DNA of 64,000 nt from Ursus arctos. Lineage: Eukaryota > Chordata > Mammalia > Carnivora > Ursidae. Numbering within the stretch: position 1 is the first letter of the stretch; every line of letters begins with the position of its first letter. A program made the translations under genes and the position numbers. Location of the stretch: positions 46,383,833 through 46,447,832 of the forward strand of contig NW_026622764.1 in assembly GCF_023065955.2 (NCBI RefSeq), written 5' to 3'. Below are positions 36,001 to 47,073 of the stretch, piece after piece. Below the pieces are notes generated by a model. That model had not been told where the DNA came from. It did not search any database and saw only the letters and a list, made by a program, of their open reading frames with translations.

Positions 36001-36660
36001 CTTCTTCATGTCTTGGGCTAGATATCTGTAAGATAAAAGAGTAGGTACGAACACAGTAAAACTTTATAAAAAGGAAAGCAGGGACTTCCAGCTTCCAGTT
36101 CCACCTGAGGACTGCTTGGAAGTCATCAATATCTCTCCTAATAACATGTGAAAAGCTGAAGAGACTGAAAATCCAACTCTTTTGGGATCTGTAAGAGGAG
36201 GGGAAGAGACAGGGAAAACTGCCTCCCCAAGACTGGAGAGATAGGTGAATAGAGAGAATCACAGATTCGGATGTGCTTCTTCTTCTATTTTCTCAAAGAA
36301 CTGTGTAACATTTCCTAAAAGTTAGAATTCATCAATGAAGTAATAGTGTGGAGATTTCTTTAAAGTTTTCAGAAGGTGGCCAAAAGGTACAGCCTTCCAG
36401 CTGGATTTAGTTTCCAAAAGTCTTGATTTATAATTTATTTGTTAAGTTATTTTTATGATTTTGTTCCTGTGAAATACATTGAGAGTTATGTCCCAGCCTG
36501 TGACTTATCTAAGCAAATGACTTACCTAAACAAACATCCCATGGGTACCTGAAAGAATATGTAGACTTCATTTGTTGCAGATTTTATTCTATAGTTATTA
36601 GATCAATTCACATGTCACACAGGTTTTCTGTATCTGTTTTTTTCCCCTAATTGTTCTTTT
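36001..36660. other. Unique DNA, nothing recognised
   Basis: A 94-codon reverse-strand frame (35978-36262) runs from the L2 fragment into this stretch and has no domain that I recognise. Confidence 0.4.
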
Positions 36661-36669
36661 TCTGAGAAA

Positions 36670-37290
36670 GGGATGGTAAACTTTTAGTATATTTTTGGAT
36701 TTGTCTATCCCTTTAGTTCTATGAGCTTTATCATGTATACTGAAACTTTACTAAGAGGCAAATACATATTTATAATTGCAATGTCTTTATGAAGAATCAA
36801 TTTCACCAATTTTAATTGTCATTTCATATCTCTGGTAATACTCTATCTTGAAGTCTACTTGGCCAAACATTGATATGCTTTTTTATGTTTAATTTGGTCA
36901 CGGTATATGTTTTGCCACCTTCTTACTTTCAACTAGTCTCCCTATATTTACAGTGCATTTATGATTGATAGGACACAGCTGGGCTTATAAAAAAAAAAAA
37001 AATTCCAGGATAACAATCTCTTCCTTGTAATCAGTGTTTAGTCTATTTACCTGTAATGTAATGGTCAATGAAGTTGGTTTTAAGTCTTTCATTTTACTGT
37101 TTTTCACTTGTCCTGTTCTTTCCTGACTTCTGCTGAGATGATCAAAATTTTACTACTCCATGCCATCTCTTCTATTAGCTTTATGATTATATATCTTTGT
37201 ACATAAATTTCATTGCTGTAGATAGCATAATATATATCCTTAATGCAGTCTACCTTGAATTAACACTATTTCACATATAAGAAATCACAT
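36670..37290 (-). mobile_element. Old L1 (L1M) ORF2 fragment, reverse strand
   Basis: Forward strand follows antisense old-L1 ORF2 sequence in order: GGATTTGTCTATCCCTTTAGTTCTATGAGC, GAAGTCTACTTGGCCAAACATTGATATGC, GTATATGTTTTGCCACC, ACTTTCAACTAGTCTCCC, CAATCTCTTCCTTGTAATCAGTGTTTAGTCTATTTACCTGTAATGTAATGG, AGTCTTTCATTTTACTGTTTTTC. It is part of the protein-coding region of a retrotransposon. It is degenerate, with stops in every frame. Confidence 0.78.
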
Positions 37291-37836
37291 TATAATGTCA
37301 TTTATTCACCTTCCCATTTCCTACTTGCTTTATTATTTCTACATTATTTTAATCCAGGAAAATTTATTCCTGTGGCAGAAGTCAGAAGGAAGGGGAATAA
37401 AAGCAGTATGGTCTCATATTAATGACATACCTTTAGGAAAGTGGCTATATCTGCTGAATAGGTGATATGATCAAAGAAAAGAACCATAGGCTTTGTATTT
37501 AGTAACAGCTTATTTATGTAGCATTGTGGTATCTTTAAAATTATTTTAAATATCAAATATGTTAAAGGAATAATGTCAGAAAAAGTGAGTTATATCTACT
37601 TTTACTGATATAGGAAAAATGCCCATGTATATTAAGTACTAGAATACACTGCAACAAATATGTATTTCATGCTTGAATATGCATAGAAAGAGACTGGAAA
37701 TACATACCAAACTATTAACTGCAATTATTGTTAATAGAATTTTAAGAAACTCTTATTTTTAAAATAACATATTTCTCTATTTTTTTTGGATTTCCTACCA
37801 TTGAATTAATAAAAATACGATTTAAAAATTAGAGCA

Positions 37837-38075
37837 AAATCAAAGACAAACAAGGGTGCCTGGGTGGCGCAGTTAGTTAAGCAACCTACTCTTGGTTTCA
37901 GTTCAGGTCATGATCTCAGGATCCTAGAATCCAGCCCCACGTCGGGCTCTGTGCTCAGCACAAGTCTGCTTGTCCCTCTTGCTCTACTTCTCCCATCGCT
38001 CGCACTCTCTCTTTCACTCTGTCTCTCTCTCAAGGAAAAAATAAAAATCTTTAAAAAAAAAATCAAAGATAAGCA
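37837..38075 (+). mobile_element. CAN SINE, intermediate age, with TSD
   Basis: Body 37854-38058 starts GGGTGCCTGGGTGGCGCAGTTAGTTAAGC. It keeps the TTCAGGTCATGATCTCAGG block and a CT-rich middle. The duplication AAAATCAAAGACAAACA (37837-37853) against AAAATCAAAGATAAGCA (38059-38075) matches at 15 of 17. Its promoter region differs from the younger subtype in this window. Confidence 0.94.
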
Positions 38076-39640
38076 GAAAACAATAAGAAAGTAGAGAAAA
38101 GAGAATGACAAAAATAAAACCAAATCACTATTACAAATATATTTTAGAATATTGAGTTTTTTAGTGTGTTTATAGTCTAAATATCTAGAGCCAGTAAAGA
38201 TGAAGGTTTTCAAGGATAGAAGAAACATTTCATATCATCTGTAGTGTTTGTCCAGAAGATGTCAGTAAGGAATGATTTCCAGTTCACTGACCAATTCTGA
38301 TTTTGTCCAACCCATCACTTCTGTGACTAGAAGTAGAAGACATCAGAATGTTATTTTATTTGGAAATTAGATTGTGGAGAGAAAGAAAAATTAGGGAATT
38401 CTTACTTAATGGCTTCTACTTAGTAAATGAAAAGTCTAGTTTATTTACAGAGGCTGAAGTTAATTTGATAGAGGACTTAATGAAATAGATAAGGATCTAG
38501 AATAATTAATAAGGAGAAAAAGAAAAGTAAAATAGCAATCAGCAATGAGTCAATTATGAGTCTGGCATTCCACTTTTAAATGACCTAATTTTTCTGGTGC
38601 ATTCTCTGGGCCCATAGAAGGCACTGTTATTCCATATTCAGATTTTCGTTTCAACCTTTTCACATCCTTCTGTGTTTTCTTTCTTCTACCTGTTCTGGTC
38701 CCTACCTTCTCTTCCTGGACATTCTGTGTTAATATTTCCCAATATGAACCTCCTACTAAGAGCGTTTTAAGAAAAAAAGGTAAAATTGAAATACTACGGC
38801 CAATAAGTAATAGCAAGCTACATGTCTATTTCCCCAAGGATTATAATTCACACGTATTGTGGCCAATAGAATATATATTGCCTGCTCACTTGCTTACTCT
38901 TTTAATGTTGTTAGAGAGCAGAGGGGGTCTTGCCCTTTGAACCTGCCTCAAATTAGATAAAAGTATTGTTACTGGCTGTTACCAAGGCTTATCCCTGTCA
39001 AGGAATGTAGTAAAATTCCTTCTAACATCTCTTCTGTTAAAAACAGTTGCTCCAAGTGTATCTGAAACATACTTAAGTCTCCCAGAATAGGCTGGAGGAA
39101 GAATTGTTAAGAGGTGAAAAAAATAAAAATAAATCCCATCAGCTTAAATAATTGTTAGTATTTTATTAACAATAATATTCTAGGCAGAATAAGTATGATA
39201 TATGTCCATTAATAATTCTCCATATCCTAGCATCCTGACTACTATGAGACAAAAGTCGTCCTAGCCCAACTATGTTAGTCTTCTCTGATTTTGATAAGAT
39301 TCTAAAATACGATCCTCCTCTTTGTTTTACCTATGCACCTTACTAATTTCAAACCAATCCTCTCAATTAAGAACATAGAGCTGAACTAATTTTTCTAATT
39401 TTGACCTCATTGCTTCCACTGGGATGCAAATTCTATTTTTCACCTCTTGGTGGAAGTTGGCCAGTGATTTAACAGTGGGAAATTAAGCTATCGTGGACTA
39501 TAGTCTTAGCCCTTGAGCTAATAAGTGGGGCAAAACCAGGTGAGGTCTCAGGGCATGTTCAATTGTTTATAAAGGAGAAAGCACACAAAAAGGGAGATCC
39601 TTCTATGATTATCTTTTCTAAATGCTTTACCACCTGACCT
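38076..39640. other. Unique intergenic DNA
   Basis: An 88-codon reverse-strand frame at 38550-38816 and a 106-codon reverse frame at 37908-38228 (mostly SINE) have no domains. No named repeat is supported. Confidence 0.4.
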
Positions 39641-39641
39641 T

Positions 39642-39785
39642 GTATATTCATTTATTCATTAATGCCACTAATATTTAATGAATAACTGCCATGCAGCTTT
39701 CTAAGCAATGAATAAGACATGCAAAGTCCTGATTTCATGAGTATGAGACGGGCAATATATAAGTAAGCAAATATACAATATCAGG
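39642..39785 (-). repeat. L2 (LINE-2) 3' end fragment, reverse strand
   Basis: ATTCATTTATTCATTAATGCCACTAATATTTAATGAATAACTGCCATGC, then GAATAAGACATGCAAAGTCCTGATTTCATGAG reproduce the reversed L2 3' end order. Confidence 0.6.
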
Positions 39786-41000
39786 TAGTAAAAACTTATG
39801 GATTATAACAAACTATATATACTTTGTTATATATTGCTTTAAAATATCAGTTCAGTCTAGATTTAAAAAGTCTCATGACAATATATTAAGATTAAATCTT
39901 TAAAAAAGCAAGACTTTTAGACAATTTGATCAGCCAGATCAATTGAATCTAGGAACGCCATTATATCCACTCAGAGCCAGGCTCCTTATTTTCGCATTCC
40001 TAAACTCAATCCCAAGGAAAATGATCAGTTATAGATTTGGATAATCAGTTTTAGATAGCAGCTTAGAACAAATCTTGTCATTCTATTTGATAACCCCCCC
40101 CAATTATAATGATGATAGGGATGCTTCTTGAAATTAAATTATATTACATTTAATTTGTTTTTAGCCACATTAGCTTGGTTTTCTCCTTTAACACAGGTTA
40201 TATATGAATGTTCTACTGATGATCAGTCTATATTAGAATGGTCATTTCCCTTAATTTGACCCAATAAATTATCTTATGCAGCTAAAAAATAATTTAGAAA
40301 TCACATCATGCTCTTATCTAATATGTTCATTGTCAACTAATAATCTCTACATATACTTAAGTAACTTTAACTTTCTAGGGTTCTTTTGTTTATTTTCCAC
40401 ATGAGATATTGCAGTTAGTTTTTCCAATCCCATGAAAAATACAGAATACAAAGGATTACATAAACTTTTAAAAATTTATTTCTAGTTTTAGACCCAGATT
40501 TCAAAATACTGAGATGCCTTTTATGCTTGAAACTGTTATACTGAATATTATCTATTTTTGCACTTTTGTTAAATGATCAATATCCCAATATATTGAGAAA
40601 TATTAGTGATGACAAGTTTCACAGACAGTATCCTGAACTCCTTCATCAGAAGTCATCCTGAATTATATCATTAATAAATTATTGATTCATATCAACCTGG
40701 AAGTTATCACTTGGTATCCTGAACACATACATAGCTGCTAATTAGTATGAGTAATGGTATTAGTCACAGTATGTGTATGGTGGGATGAACTTTACTATAA
40801 CAAATCCTAGAGAGACTATCTAAAGAAGTGCCAATTAACCAAGTCCCAAAAAGCTAGGAGGAACCACTCCTGCTCTATTATAGTGGTCTGTGGATTTGTG
40901 ATGGCAGCTGAGTACCAGGGACTCTGAGAGGAGCTTCGGGATAGTGTGGCAGGTATAGAATATCAGTAGTTTATATTTCCAAGCATTTGGAAGTATAGAA
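39786..41000. other. Unique AT-rich intergenic DNA
   Basis: Nothing recognised apart from a C7 run near 40095. Confidence 0.4.
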
Positions 41001-41019
41001 CTTTGCTAAATAATATAGA

Positions 41020-41420
41020 AAATGTTGAAAATCTTTGGCCACACATTCCCTTCCCTGATAATGAGCTGAACACATGTTGACCCCTGCCCATTATCACCCA
41101 TTCTCTGCCTGCTCTTTTGCATGTACCCATTCCCCGTCCCCCGCCAACCTCTCTCTGTAAAACTGTTGGTGTCCATTCTATGGGCAGAGAGGTCAGTTGT
41201 TAAGGCTTGAGCCTGCCACCTCCCCCAGCTCCTGCCACCCAAAATAAATTTCTCCCTTTCTCTTTTCCAAACGCTCCTCTCTTCAGTTATTGGCTTCTCT
41301 TGCAATGAGTTTATCCAAGTTTGTTCAGCAATTCTGTTGGCAAACCGAGCCAGGAGTTTTGCTTTCAATTTGTCCAGTCCCCTCAGGATTCCTCAGGACA
41401 GAACGGTTGGCCTCCACAAT
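41020..41420. repeat. Possible LTR or other dispersed repeat, G+C-richer than surroundings
   Basis: A compositionally distinct block: CCCGTCCCCCGCCAACC, TGAGCCTGCCACCTCCCCCAGCTCC, then an AATAAATTTCTCCC segment that looks like a polyadenylation region. A 120-codon reverse frame (41006-41368) and a forward frame (41290-41682) cross it without a recognised domain. LTR is only a guess. Confidence 0.3.
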
Positions 41421-41476
41421 GCCAGGGCTTACCTCTTCATTTCCTGACTTAGCAGGTATGCCAGGATCATTTGGAA

Positions 41477-41479
<3 letters not shown>

Positions 41480-41522
<43 letters not shown>
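41480..41522. repeat. (TG)n microsatellite
   Basis: About 20 uninterrupted TG units, the longest pure dinucleotide array in the window. The 130-codon forward open frame (41290-41682) depends on it for a Val-Cys run. Confidence 0.97.
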
Positions 41523-41524
<2 letters not shown>

Positions 41525-42326
41525 AGCTACCCCAATCTTTTCAGTCTGTGGTTTTAAAACATTCTAAAATGTATTATTATATCTTTCTATATAAATGCAG
41601 AGTAAACAGATATACAGTAAACAAATATAAATTTTCAATTTTGATGATTTCTCACCTTCAACCCTTTCTCCATTCTGCTTAGAATTTCTAAACATACATG
41701 TTCTCATCCACCTGCAGTTATAGACATTTATCACTGAAATTAAAACTATATTCCAAAGAAACTAAGAGTCATTCGATTTTACCTAGTATTTAATACAACA
41801 GTTACTCTATCAGAAACTGGACTACAGACTGGGAATACAATGATGAATGAAGTATGTCCATGAAGAAGTTCACAATTAAGCAGAGAAAGGTGAAGCAAAT
41901 TGATATGAGACTTTAGTGGTCCAGGGAGAAAAACTCTGAAACTTATAATCTTGAGTAAATCTTTGATAGCCACATTAAAATGTTTTTCTTTCTACCTTCT
42001 TTGTATTATATCATGCAGAAAAATAGGGTCCATTTAGTATGAATTTCCACTTCCTAAACTTCATTATTTTATAAGATTGTTAGAAATTTGTATATACAAT
42101 GGCATATTAAAATCATGATCCTAACAGCAAAGAATTAAATCCAACATAATGTATTGAATATTTTCAAAATTTTTTTGTAATAAAACATAGTAAACAACTA
42201 GATTCATCAAGCAATAACAAATTAATCAAATAAATTGTATTGTGATTCAATGTTAAAGTGAAAGGAAAATTTTCATAGCACGAGCATAATAAGTACAATA
42301 CACCATCATGTTCTAAGTATAAAATT
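41523..42326. other. Unique AT-rich DNA
   Basis: 41800-41890 (GGACTACAGACTGGGAATACAATGATGAATG) may be a short reversed L2 fragment. Nothing else is recognised. Confidence 0.4.
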
Positions 42327-42564
42327 AGGAAATGCCAAATTCTTTTTTTTTTTTTTTTAAAGATTTTATTTATTTATTTGACAGAGATAGAGACAGCCAG
42401 CGAGAGAGGGAACACAAGCAGGGGGAGTGTGAGAGGAAGAAGCAGGCTCATAGCAGAGGAGCCTGACGTGGGGCTCGATCCCACAACGCCGGGATCACGC
42501 CCTGAGCCGAAGGCAGACGCTTAACCGCTGTGCCACCCAGGCGCCCCAGGAAATGCCAAATTCT
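42327..42564 (-). mobile_element. CAN SINE, reverse strand, young, with perfect TSD
   Basis: Body 42344-42547: T-run, TTTATTTATTTATTTGACAGAG, GA-rich middle, GGGGCTCGATCCCACAACGCC, and the complement of the head at the right end. The duplication AGGAAATGCCAAATTCT is perfect at 42327-42343 and 42548-42564. Several CpGs survive (GACGTGG, GCTCGATC, ACGCCGGGATCACGCC), so this is probably the youngest SINE here. Confidence 0.97.
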
Positions 42565-43299
42565 GACTTCATTTTAGAGAAACCAACTTATAATAGAGGA
42601 AAATAAAGAATAAATTGAAACAAAAGTATATTTAAAAATTCCAAATCATTGTTTCAATTCAAATCCACTGAATATGATTATTCTTGCTACCTTTTTTTAA
42701 CTTATTAATGCCAAGATATAGGTGTTGACAACAAATGTCATTATATTCACACAAGTTCAAAATCTGCATACATTTCTTGAATTCCATTTACTTTATAACT
42801 ATATTGTATAAAGAGAAGAATTGATGATAGGTTTTTTTAAACTTAAATTTTTTTAAAAACTTAAACCTTTTCTATTTGAAAAATCTTTGTTTTCCCTCTG
42901 CCACCCCCAAAATACAACTCTTTACATATTTTTCTGTGTAGTTATTCTTTGAAATAATTAGTTTTCTGTCTAATACGTGGCTGATAACATGTCATAATGT
43001 AGCTTGTCAAGTGCCAAATGCCTCTCCAAGTCATCCAAGCATTAGAAGGAAATTAAATCATTCATCTAGATACAATTTTGCATAAGTCAAGTTCAAGAAC
43101 TCACAGAATAAATTTACAGTGTTAATGAAGACCATGTATAAAGGCAATACTAGTGGTATTTTTGTTATTCTAACATTAATAGAGATCAGCTATGTTAAGT
43201 TAGAACAAGTATTTAATAAGGGGGAGAAAGAATCTTGTATAAATACAAGATTTCAGCTTTTGTCATATACTTATATCCTTCATTATTCTGTCATTATTG
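42565..43299. other. Unique AT-rich intergenic DNA
   Basis: An 83-codon frame at 43119-43370 has no recognisable domain. Nothing else. Confidence 0.4.
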
Positions 43300-43383
43300 T
43301 TATTATTAACCATTGCTTTTTCCTCACTTTAGTATTTTTTGGAGAAGCTTTAGTTTCACAGCAAAATTGAGAAGTACAGAGAG
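43300..43383 (-). repeat. Older L1-like fragment, left of nested L1
   Basis: GGAGAAGCTTTAGTTTCACAGCAAAATTGAGAAGTACAGAGAG reads on directly into TTCCCATATACC at 44539. This forms one continuous segment of an older repeat that I know in reverse orientation from old L1s (family phrase CAGCAAAATTGAG...GTACAGAGAGTTCCCATATAC). Confidence 0.5.
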
Positions 43384-44523
43384 CATCTTTTCACATGTCT
43401 GTTAGCCAACCAAATATCTTCTTTGAAAAAATGTCTATTCATGTCTTCTGCCCATTTCTTAACTGGATTATTTGTTTTTTGGGGTGTTGAGTTGGATAAG
43501 TTCTTTATAGATTTCGGATGCTAACCCTTTATCAGATATGCCATTTGCAAATATCTTCTCCCATTCCAAAGGCTGCCTTTTAGTTTTACTGATTGTTTCC
43601 TTTGCTGTGCAGAAGTTTTTTGTCTTGATGAAGTCCCAATAGTTCATTTTTGCTTTAGTTTCCCTTGCCTCTGGAGATGTGTCTAGTAAGAAGTTGCTAC
43701 TGCCGATGTGAAATCAGGAAAATACAAATCAAAACTATAATGTGATATCACCTCACACCAGTCAGAATGGCTAAAATTAAAAACACAGGAAATAGATGTT
43801 GGCAAGGATTCAAAGAGGAGCCCTCTTATGCTGTTGGTGGGAATGCAAACTGGAGCAGCCACTCTGAAAAACAGCATGGAGTTTCCTCGAAAAGTTAAAA
43901 ATAGAACTGCCCTAACACCCCACAACTATACTACTAGGTATTTACCCAAAGGATACAAAAATACTGATTTGAAGGGGTACATGCACCCAGTGTTTATAGC
44001 AGCATTATCAACAATAGCCAAACTACAGAAGAGCTCAAATATCCATCAACTGATGAATAGATAAAAAGGAGGTGGTAGTGTATACAATGTTGGAATGGAA
44101 TTATATAATGGAATTATATAATGGAATATTACTCAACCATCAAAAAGAATGAAATCTTGCCATTTGCAACAACATGGATGGAGCTAGAGAGTATTATGCT
44201 AAGTGAAATAAGTCAGAGAAAGACCAATACCATATGATTTTACTCCTATGTGGAACTTAAACAAAACAGATGAACATGGGGGGAACAAAGGAGAGAGGGG
44301 CAAACCATAAAACAGACTCTTAACAATAGAGAACAACGGAGGGTTGCTGGAGGGGAGGTGGTGAGGGATGGGCTAGGTGGGTGATGGGTATTAAGGAGGG
44401 CACTTGTTTTGATGAGCTCTGGGTATTATATGTGATGAATCTCTAAATTCTACTCCTGAAACTAAAATTACTCTGTATGCTAACTGGAATTTAAATTAAA
44501 ACTTGAAACAAATAAACCAACAA
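43384..44523 (+). mobile_element. LINE-1 with 5' inversion (twin priming), nested, with TSD
   Basis: Left part (43384 to about 43706) is L1 ORF2 in reverse orientation (forward strand TTCTTTGAAAAAATGTC, CTTTATCAGATATGCC, GATGAAGTCCCAATAG). Right part (about 43707-44523) is the adjacent downstream ORF2 segment in forward orientation (SGKYKSKL-like, [26 protein letters not shown] coding), the ORF2 end, the 3' UTR and an A-rich tail. The source segments abut in an intact L1, so inversion happened during integration. The duplication AGAAGTACAGAGAG (43370-43383) against AGAAATTACAGAGAG (44524-44538) brackets the unit. Frames are broken, so this copy is dead. Confidence 0.9.
44097..44122. repeat. 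13-bp tandem duplication in L1
   Basis: GGAATTATATAAT occurs twice in direct succession, in the ORF2 tail. Confidence 0.9.
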
Positions 44524-44538
44524 AGAAATTACAGAGAG

Positions 44539-44640
44539 TTCCCATATACCACCCCCCCCCATACACATAGACGAACAAACTCCCCTACTATAAATATTTG
44601 TACCACTCTGGTATTGGATGTTGCTCTGGAGGAGCCTGTA
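44539..44640 (-). repeat. Older L1-like fragment, right of nested L1
   Basis: TTCCCATATACCACCCCCCCCCC and the following ATACACATAG...CTACTATAAATATTTGTACCAC continue the host repeat seen at 43300-43383. Includes a C10 run. Confidence 0.45.
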
Positions 44641-45920
44641 TGTGGGGACAGAGGTAAATAGGAACTTGATTTTGATGCAGTTTTTTTTTTTTTTTAATAC
44701 ACAAACAGGCAATCTCTTATCTGCAACAACTCCTATATGGATGTAGAAAGCATTAATAGAAAGTTTAAAAATAATTTTTGTGTCACATGCAGTTTTTTAA
44801 TGTCAAAGTATAAAATTAACAATGCTTACACTGCATGTAATTTTTGTTCAAAAATGTATAATAACTGCATCTTTCCAAAAAATAATTTTCATTGTTATTC
44901 TTAATACTTTTGAAAATCTGAAAAACTAATAGGAAAACAATCTTCAATTATTACATTAAATATAAATATTTAAGATGACTTATTTTCTTCATAAATGAAT
45001 ATCCATTCATCCTTGAAGTTACCCAGGCATCTTGATCACATTGAAAAGAACTCATACCTTATATTATAATTTAAAATGTAATTAAATTTGTTTTTCCAAA
45101 AGGGGTAGATATCCTTCCTCTAATAAACATTTTAAGTTAAATTTTATGCGATAGTTTGTGACTTAGAGGTAAAATATGCTTTCCTTGACCTATAGGATTT
45201 TGACCTATAAAGCAGACATATGAAATATCCAATAAGTTTTGCTCTGTGTAGTAACATCTTTCACAACAGAACAAACAGATTCAAGTATACTTTATCTTCT
45301 TGAAGTTTCATAGTTTAGTATTTAGGTAATCCAAAGGATTTATCTACTATCTATTCTTTAATTTAGCAGCCAAAGTTATTACAATTTTCATATAATTTAT
45401 ACATCAAAACTCAATGCTTCAAATAGAATATTTCCCCTGAGTTTAGCACTGATAACACTTGTCTCTGTCAAAAAGCCATTCCTGCTCAATTCTTTCATTT
45501 TACTTTTGACTTGAAGGCTTATCCACATTTGGCTTGGTATAAGGTAGTTAGCAGAAACATATTTGAACATTTTATTAAGACAAACACAATATTTTGTGTA
45601 AATGTTCATGTGAAAGAAATGTCTATCCCTGTAAGTGCTCAGAAGTAATATGTGATTATCACAACCTGACTGACTTCAGATTTGTGTCGAGAAAGCTTGT
45701 GTAGGCAGCTAATTTTTTCTGAAAAGCACTGAATTTCAATATTAATATGATGGTATAGAAATCAACATCACATAATTTTATTGGCTTTTATCATGTTCAT
45801 GATTTGATGACAGTTCAAAGTCATACTTAAAGACTTTATTGTGCAAATATCTAATATACTTATTAAGATATTAAATATGACCAAAATTTCCAAATATTTT
45901 ACATTTTTATTGATATTCTT
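44641..45920. other. Unique AT-rich intergenic DNA
   Basis: A T16 run near 44681-44696. Frames of 60-73 codons on the reverse strand are unrecognised. Confidence 0.4.
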
Positions 45921-45924
45921 TTTC

Positions 45925-46330
45925 TCATTCAACAAATACCCAGTGAGCACCTGCTGTGTTGCCTATGCTTTTCTAATTATTGGGGATTCAACAAAGACCA
46001 AAAGGAGGGAAAGCCCATGAATTCAGAAAGTTTGTTGTTTAGAGTAAGGCTCTGCAAAATAAGCATCCACACAAAAAAGAATATAGCATGTTAGATGGTG
46101 AAACATAAGAAAACAAGATAAATCAGGGAAGTGACAAGTAGTCATGAGCAAATGGGATGTTTTGTGGTCCCCCATACCTCCCCCACCCCCCGCCCAGTGG
46201 TTGAAGGGTCATGGTCATTTCTGTTAGGGGTGTTGAGATTAGATCACATGAGAAAGAGGTGATATTTGAGTAAAGACCTGAACAGATGGGTGAACAGGTT
46301 GTGAATATCTGGGATAAATTTCTTAGTACA
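45925..46330 (-). repeat. L2 (LINE-2) 3' region, reverse strand
   Basis: CATTCAACAAATACCCAGTGAGCACCTGCTGTGTTGCC, TTGGGGATTCAACAAAGACC, then GAGGTGATATTTGAGTAAAGACCTGAACAGATGGGTGAAC reproduce reversed L2 3' sequence over about 400 bp, with a C-rich insertion near 46171-46192. Diverged blocks of the same old element (TTTGACAGAGGAGTTACATGATG) may continue to 46640. Confidence 0.68.
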
Positions 46331-46915
46331 AGAAACTGAAGCTTTCATTCATAAGGCCCTGAAATATGAACACGCATGCCTGCATATTTAGGAAAAATGC
46401 AAAAAAAGGCCAATTTTGTGCTGTCTGGGAGATTACTGGGAAATTACATCTAAGAAACAACTGGTTGGATAGAAGAGGACAAAATAGGTCACTGTACATA
46501 GTTTGTCTTTTACTATGAGTGAAACGGAGCACACGACATGGGTTTGACAGAGGAGTTACATGATGTGACTTAAGTTACTAAGATTGCTTTGCCGATGTGC
46601 TGAAAATCGGTATGTAGTGGGAAGGCAAAAGTAAACACAAGATGGAAGGTTAAGAAGACATTTCAAGAACTCTGGAAAGAAATGATGGTGGCTCAGACAG
46701 GCATAGTATGGGTTTGCTCAATGGCTAAGGAAAAAAAAAAAACAATTTCTGTGTGTAAGTTAAGCAATATTCTAGAAGGAAATCTATATGCATAATATTT
46801 TATACTAATATATACACATATGTAAGAACTAAAATAACACATGGTCCTATAAATAATTGCAACTTTTACTTTTTGAATAAATCTTCTGACAGAATAGTGT
46901 CTTTTTTCACTTAGG

Positions 46916-47073
46916 GGTGGTTGTACTGTTTTTTGTTGTTGTTTGTTTTTAAATATGGAATGCTTCACCAATTTGCATGTCATCCTTGTATAGGGGTCAT
47001 GCTAATCTTCTCTGTATCATTCTAATTTTAGTTTATGTACTGCTGAAGGGAGCACAGTGGTGGTTATATTGTT
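46916..47073 (-). pseudogene. U6 snRNA retropseudogene, full length, with TSD
   Basis: The reverse strand of 46949-47055 aligns end to end with the 107-nt spliceosomal U6 snRNA. It starts GTGCTCCCTTCAGCAG (U6: GTGCTCGCTTCGGCAG) and includes an ACAGAGAAGATTAGCATG block identical to U6 (the ACAGAGA box contacts the 5' splice site). It ends in a CCATATTT-like tail. I count about 12-14 substitutions, so it is not a functional copy. A T-rich stretch with G (46931-46950) is the complement of an A-rich tail. The 15-bp duplication GGTGGTTGTACTGTT (46916-46930) against GGTGGTTATATTGTT (47059-47073) matches at 13 of 15. This is an L1-mobilised retrocopy; no upstream U6 promoter elements are expected or seen. 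Confidence 0.95.

Noticed and set aside
35978..36262. 94-codon reverse frame
   Set aside because: It starts in an L2 fragment and continues into unique DNA without a recognisable domain.
41006..41368. 120-codon reverse open frame
   Set aside because: Composition is that of a possible LTR-like block; no conserved motif, and no start or splice context stands out.
41290..41682. 130-codon forward open frame, the longest in the window
   Set aside because: It runs through the (TG)n array as Val-Cys repeats and has no domain, splice context or homology that I can see.
43828..44064. 78-codon frame with [12 protein letters not shown] sequence
   Set aside because: It is the remnant of L1 ORF2 (retrotransposon protein) in a dead 5'-inverted copy, not a host gene.
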